DNA of 8,626 nucleotides from an uncultured Desulfobacterales bacterium (GTDB taxonomy: Bacteria > Desulfobacterota > Desulfobacteria > Desulfobacterales > JAFDCJ01): the NCBI GenBank assembly GCA_945787595.1, contig CALZJV010000430.1:1-8626 (forward strand), in the 5' to 3' direction. Shown here in pieces: positions 6,508 through 8,626 of this stretch. The position numbers were made by a program, and so were the translations under genes. Numbering within the stretch: position 1 is the first letter of the stretch; each line of letters begins with the position of its first letter. The notes below the pieces were generated by a model. It saw only the letters and a list, made by a program, of their open reading frames with translations, had not been told where the DNA came from and made no database searches.

Positions 6508-6520
6508 TTTCATCGATAGG
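6487..6520 (+). terminator. Inverted repeat spanning the ald stop codon (weak terminator or mRNA 3' hairpin)
   Basis: CCTATCGAT (6487-6495) and ATCGATAGG (6512-6520) are perfect 9-bp inverted arms around a 16-nt loop that contains the last codons and TAA of ald. There is no U-run after it, so it is not a standard intrinsic terminator; an mRNA-stabilising 3' hairpin between ald and the downstream genes is as likely. Confidence 0.35.
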
Positions 6521-6807
6521 TAACGGTCAGCCGTCTAACAGAGCGACGTTTTTCCGTCGTGAAAAGGGGAGTGGATAAAAACAACGGTTGGTCGACCATA
6601 ACACCCCAAAAGAACAGGTTTGGAGAAAGGGGGTATGCTAAACCTGTGATGAATTAAAGCGCGATTTTGGCTTCCTTAAAAAACTGCTGAAACGATAAGG
6701 CATAAACTCCCCCCTTGTTTTTAGTAATGACAGCGGTTCAGGTAAACACCGGCCGAATTTGGCCAAACAATCGAGTAAGCATCAAAAATCATAAGGAGGA
6801 TAAGTCA
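6508..6807. other. 300-base gap between ald and the binding-protein gene, with several dyads
   Basis: It holds a short hairpin CGACG/CGTCG (6544-6548 with 6555-6559, loop TTTTTC), the palindrome TGGTCGACCA (6589-6598), and a perfect 8-bp inverted repeat ACAGGTTT (6614-6621) / AAACCTGT (6640-6647) with an 18-nt purine-rich loop. An open frame runs into the next gene from 6715 but lacks a ribosome binding site there. No -24/-12 pair with correct spacing and no good -35/-10 pair was found, so the next gene may be read from the ald promoter or from one I cannot recognise. Confidence 0.4.
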
Positions 6808-7905
6808 ATGCCAATTAATTTTAAACGTTCATTTATTATAGCAGCACTGGTCACCGTGCTCATCGGTTCCGGAGCTGCTATGGCCGAAGTGAAAGTCGGC
6901 TTTCTTGGCGGATTCACCGGTCCGCTTAAAAGCATGACACCGTCGGTTTACAAAGCGGCGAAGCTTGCCGTCAAGCACGTCAATGATCAGGGCGGTGTAC
7001 TCGACGGGCAAAAAATCATCATGCCGAACGCGGATACGACCTGTGCGGATACCGCTGCAGCGGCAAAAGCGGCCGACAGTCTGGTGAATTCCGAAAAGGT
7101 CGTCGCCCTTGTGGGCGCACTCTGTTCGAGTGCCACCCTTTCAGTGGCTGAAAATGTGGCCATACCCGCCGGAGTCACAATGGTTTCCCCCGCCTCGACG
7201 TCACCTGCCATCACATCTTTAAAGGACCAGGATCTTTTGTTCCGTACGACGCCTTCTGATTTGTATCAGGGCAGCGTTATGGCCCGTCTGTTGAGGTCGA
7301 AAGGGATCAACAGTATTGCCATTACCTATGTAAACAATGACTACGGCAAAGGTTTTGCCGATGCCCTTTCCGCTGCCTTCATGGCAGCCGGTGGCAAGAT
7401 CGACGCGAACGAACCCCATGAGGAGGGTAAAGCGGACTATCGTGCCAAGATCCGCACCCTGGCCGCTTCGGGGGTGGATACGTTGGTTGTGCTGGCCTAT
7501 GCCAACGGCATGATTGCCACCAAGCCAGGGGTGCCGGATACCACAGGCGCGCGAGTATTCAAAAAGCTTGCATGGGGAGATGATCTGAACCCCACCGCAA
7601 CCTTTGCGGCTCAATCCTATGACGCTGCTTTCCTGTTGTCGCTGGCGATAGAGAAGAATGGCAGTGCCGCGCGCGAGGGACTTTCCAAAGCCCTGCGGGC
7701 CGTGGCAACTGCCCCGGGCGAGGTTATCCGTCCGGGTGAATGGCAGAAAGCCAAGGCCTTGCTCAAGGCCGGCAAGGAGATCAACTATGAGGGCGCCACC
7801 GGCAGCCTCGAATTTGACAAGGCCGGGGATGTGTCCGGTGTGATCATCGAATTGGGCGTATATGTCAGATTCGGCTCTTTCATAGAATTTGGCCAGATAC
7901 AGTAA
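6808..7905 (+). CDS. Periplasmic amino-acid binding protein of a branched-chain (Liv-type) ABC transporter, internally shortened
   Basis: Periplasmic receptor that would hand an amino acid to a Liv-type ABC permease; no permease or ATPase gene is in the window. The start at 6808 is set by AGGAGG (6794-6799), 8 bases upstream, and by the signal peptide it gives: MPINFKRS, a hydrophobic run IIAALVTVLIGSGA, cleavage after AMA (26). The mature part begins VKVGFLGGFTGP and has the family's VNDQGGVLDG, DTTCAD and GALCSS; Cys79 and Cys106 would form the disulfide seen in LivJ/LivK. It continues with VSPASTSPAIT, FRTTPSD and, near the end, TFAAQSYDAAFLL and YEGATGSLEFDKAGD. At residues 229-235 (LAYANGM, about 7492-7512) sequence of the fifth beta strand runs straight into the later 'NGMIxTKPG' segment. 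Relatives have about 40 residues between them, and 365 residues is short against about 400. The reading frame is intact, so this looks like an in-frame deletion; folding and ligand binding are doubtful. Confidence 0.9.
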   Translation: MPINFKRSFIIAALVTVLIGSGAAMAEVKVGFLGGFTGPLKSMTPSVYKAAKLAVKHVNDQGGVLDGQKIIMPNADTTCADTAAAAKAADSLVNSEKVVALVGALCSSATLSVAENVAIPAGVTMVSPASTSPAITSLKDQDLLFRTTPSDLYQGSVMARLLRSKGINSIAITYVNNDYGKGFADALSAAFMAAGGKIDANEPHEEGKADYRAKIRTLAASGVDTLVVLAYANGMIATKPGVPDTTGARVFKKLAWGDDLNPTATFAAQSYDAAFLLSLAIEKNGSAAREGLSKALRAVATAPGEVIRPGEWQKAKALLKAGKEINYEGATGSLEFDKAGDVSGVIIELGVYVRFGSFIEFGQIQ

Positions 7906-8035
7906 ATCAACGGATCGCTTTAAAAAAGAAATCCAGGCTTGTCCCGAGCCCCGGCTTTTAATTTAAGGCTCATGGTGATGAGCGCTTTTCTCTGGCAGCA
8001 GCCTGTAAAGAAAAACTCAAAAGGAGGATACGAAA

Positions 8036-8470
8036 ATGAGTGAAACAATACTAGTCGGTATTGACGGTACCAAAGAAAATCGTCGCGCCGTAGATTATGC
8101 CATCAAAGAGGCCAAACGAAGCAAGGCAAAGTTGATTCTGGCGTATGTCATCAAATGGTCGCCCTACACTTTCCAAACCGCTGAAGAGAACGAACGGCGT
8201 CACAAGCGCAAGGTAGAAGATATTCAGTTCGTCCATGAGCGGGTGCTGGACCCGATGCTGGAATCACTGGCATCTGAAGGTCTCGAGATTACCGGCCTTG
8301 TGCGCCATGGTCAGGTAGCCGACTCCTTGATTTATCTCGCCAAAAAGCATGATGCGACTGAAATCGTCGTGGGACGGATCGGTGAGAGTGGCCTCAAGAC
8401 GTTAGTCTTCGGCAGTGTGGTCGCCAAGCTGATACAGCTCAGCCACATTCCGGTAACCATCGTGCCCTAG
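8036..8470 (+). CDS. Universal stress protein, UspA family (ATP-binding type)
   Basis: Single Usp domain of 144 residues, the normal length. It opens with ETILVGIDGTKENRRAVDYAI (Asp10 contacts adenine in ATP-binding members), has an LILAYVIK strand, and ends with the complete nucleotide-binding signature G-x2-G-x9-G-S: Gly113, Gly116, Gly126, Ser127, followed by LSHIPVTIVP. This places it with the MJ0577-like ATP-binding group rather than the UspA group that lacks the motif. The insert WSPYTFQTAEENERRHKRK (41-59) is charged and probably helical. The start has AGGAGG at 8022-8027, 8 bases before the ATG. It lies 130 bases after the binding-protein gene and 53 bases before the next start. Small Usp proteins are often coded beside transporters and may bind or regulate them; that role is inferred here. 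Confidence 0.95.
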   Translation: MSETILVGIDGTKENRRAVDYAIKEAKRSKAKLILAYVIKWSPYTFQTAEENERRHKRKVEDIQFVHERVLDPMLESLASEGLEITGLVRHGQVADSLIYLAKKHDATEIVVGRIGESGLKTLVFGSVVAKLIQLSHIPVTIVP

Positions 8471-8523
8471 TCGGCCAAAAACGCAACCAACAGTTAATCA
8501 AAATAAAGGGAGGAAATCCGAAT

Positions 8524-8626
8524 ATGAAAAAGAAATCTATAATCACCGGCGCCTGGACGTTTTTGCTGCTCATGTTGATGCCGATGTTGGCTTTTGCCCA
8601 GGAAGCCGGAGGCGGTATTGATGCGT
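8524..8626 (+). CDS. N-terminus of an exported or membrane protein, possibly an alanine:sodium symporter (cut by right edge)
   Basis: ATG at 8524 with GGGAGG at 8508-8513, 10 bases upstream. Thirty-four codons are visible: a lysine-rich start (MKKKS), a hydrophobic core ITGAWTFLLLMLMPMLAFA, then QEAGGGIDA, consistent with a signal peptide cleaved after AFA. Too little remains to assign a family from sequence. Some proteobacterial amino-acid carrier (AGCS) proteins begin with a similar signal-like segment followed by a 'GxGIDaxIN' stretch, and a symporter would suit a locus with alanine dehydrogenase and a small stress protein. That is a guess from context. Confidence 0.7.
   Translation, partial: MKKKSIITGAWTFLLLMLMPMLAFAQEAGGGIDA

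Noticed and set aside
6665..6692. Possible sigma-54 promoter upstream of the binding-protein gene (TTGGCTTCC...CTGCTG)
   Set aside because: The distance between the GG and GC dinucleotides is several bases too long for a -24/-12 promoter.
6715..6807. Upstream extension of the binding-protein frame to 6715
   Set aside because: It has no ribosome binding site, while the ATG at 6808 has AGGAGG at proper distance and directly gives a normal signal peptide.
7930..7975. Short GGCT/AGCC and GAGCC/GGCTC repeats before the UspA gene as an intrinsic terminator
   Set aside because: The stems are only 4-5 bp, compete with each other, and the T-run after them is short and interrupted.

Overview
The window looks like chromosomal DNA from a Gram-negative anaerobe, most likely a sulfate-reducing deltaproteobacterium of the Desulfobacterales type. 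This rests on a NifU-type Fe-S scaffold, an aldehyde:ferredoxin oxidoreductase (AOR) family remnant of the kind common there, a sigma-54 activator, an alanine dehydrogenase and a Liv-type amino-acid binding protein. The taxonomic call is an inference; there is no rRNA or other marker gene.

Left edge (1-371, +): 3' part of an IscU/NifU scaffold gene whose first codons lie outside the window.

Scrap zone (about 372-3438): intact and broken pieces lie side by side. There is a possible radical-SAM shred, a REP-like GC-rich hairpin, an unassigned open frame, a phosphoglucomutase fragment (about 856-984, -), an apparently complete catalytic domain of a monofunctional proline dehydrogenase (1011-2129, -), and the C-terminal half of an AOR family gene broken by an in-frame TAG (2074-2919, -). 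The AOR 3' end and the proline dehydrogenase 5' end meet at one junction near 2129-2148, where both seem to have lost their normal terminus. Then come about 500 bases without a recognisable gene. This reads as a region of repeated deletion and rearrangement, with the proline dehydrogenase more AT-rich than the genes to the right.

Alanine block (3439 to right edge, all +): a TyrR-type ACT-PAS-AAA+-HTH sigma-54 activator; a 363-bp intergenic region with two perfect inverted repeats and a near-consensus -24/-12 sigma-54 promoter; alanine dehydrogenase (ald); a periplasmic branched-chain-amino-acid-type binding protein that appears to have an internal in-frame deletion; a UspA-type universal stress protein; and the first codons of an exported or membrane protein that could be an alanine:sodium symporter. 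The simplest model is that the activator senses an amino acid through its ACT domain, binds one of the dyads and switches on ald from the sigma-54 promoter, so that alanine is oxidised to pyruvate, ammonium and NADH. The downstream genes have strong ribosome binding sites of their own and may share the transcript.

No CRISPR array, tRNA, rRNA or intact mobile element was seen. I found no convincing wholly new system. The most informative signals are the activator/sigma-54/ald circuit with its unusual activator motifs, the shortened binding protein, and the AOR/proline dehydrogenase junction.
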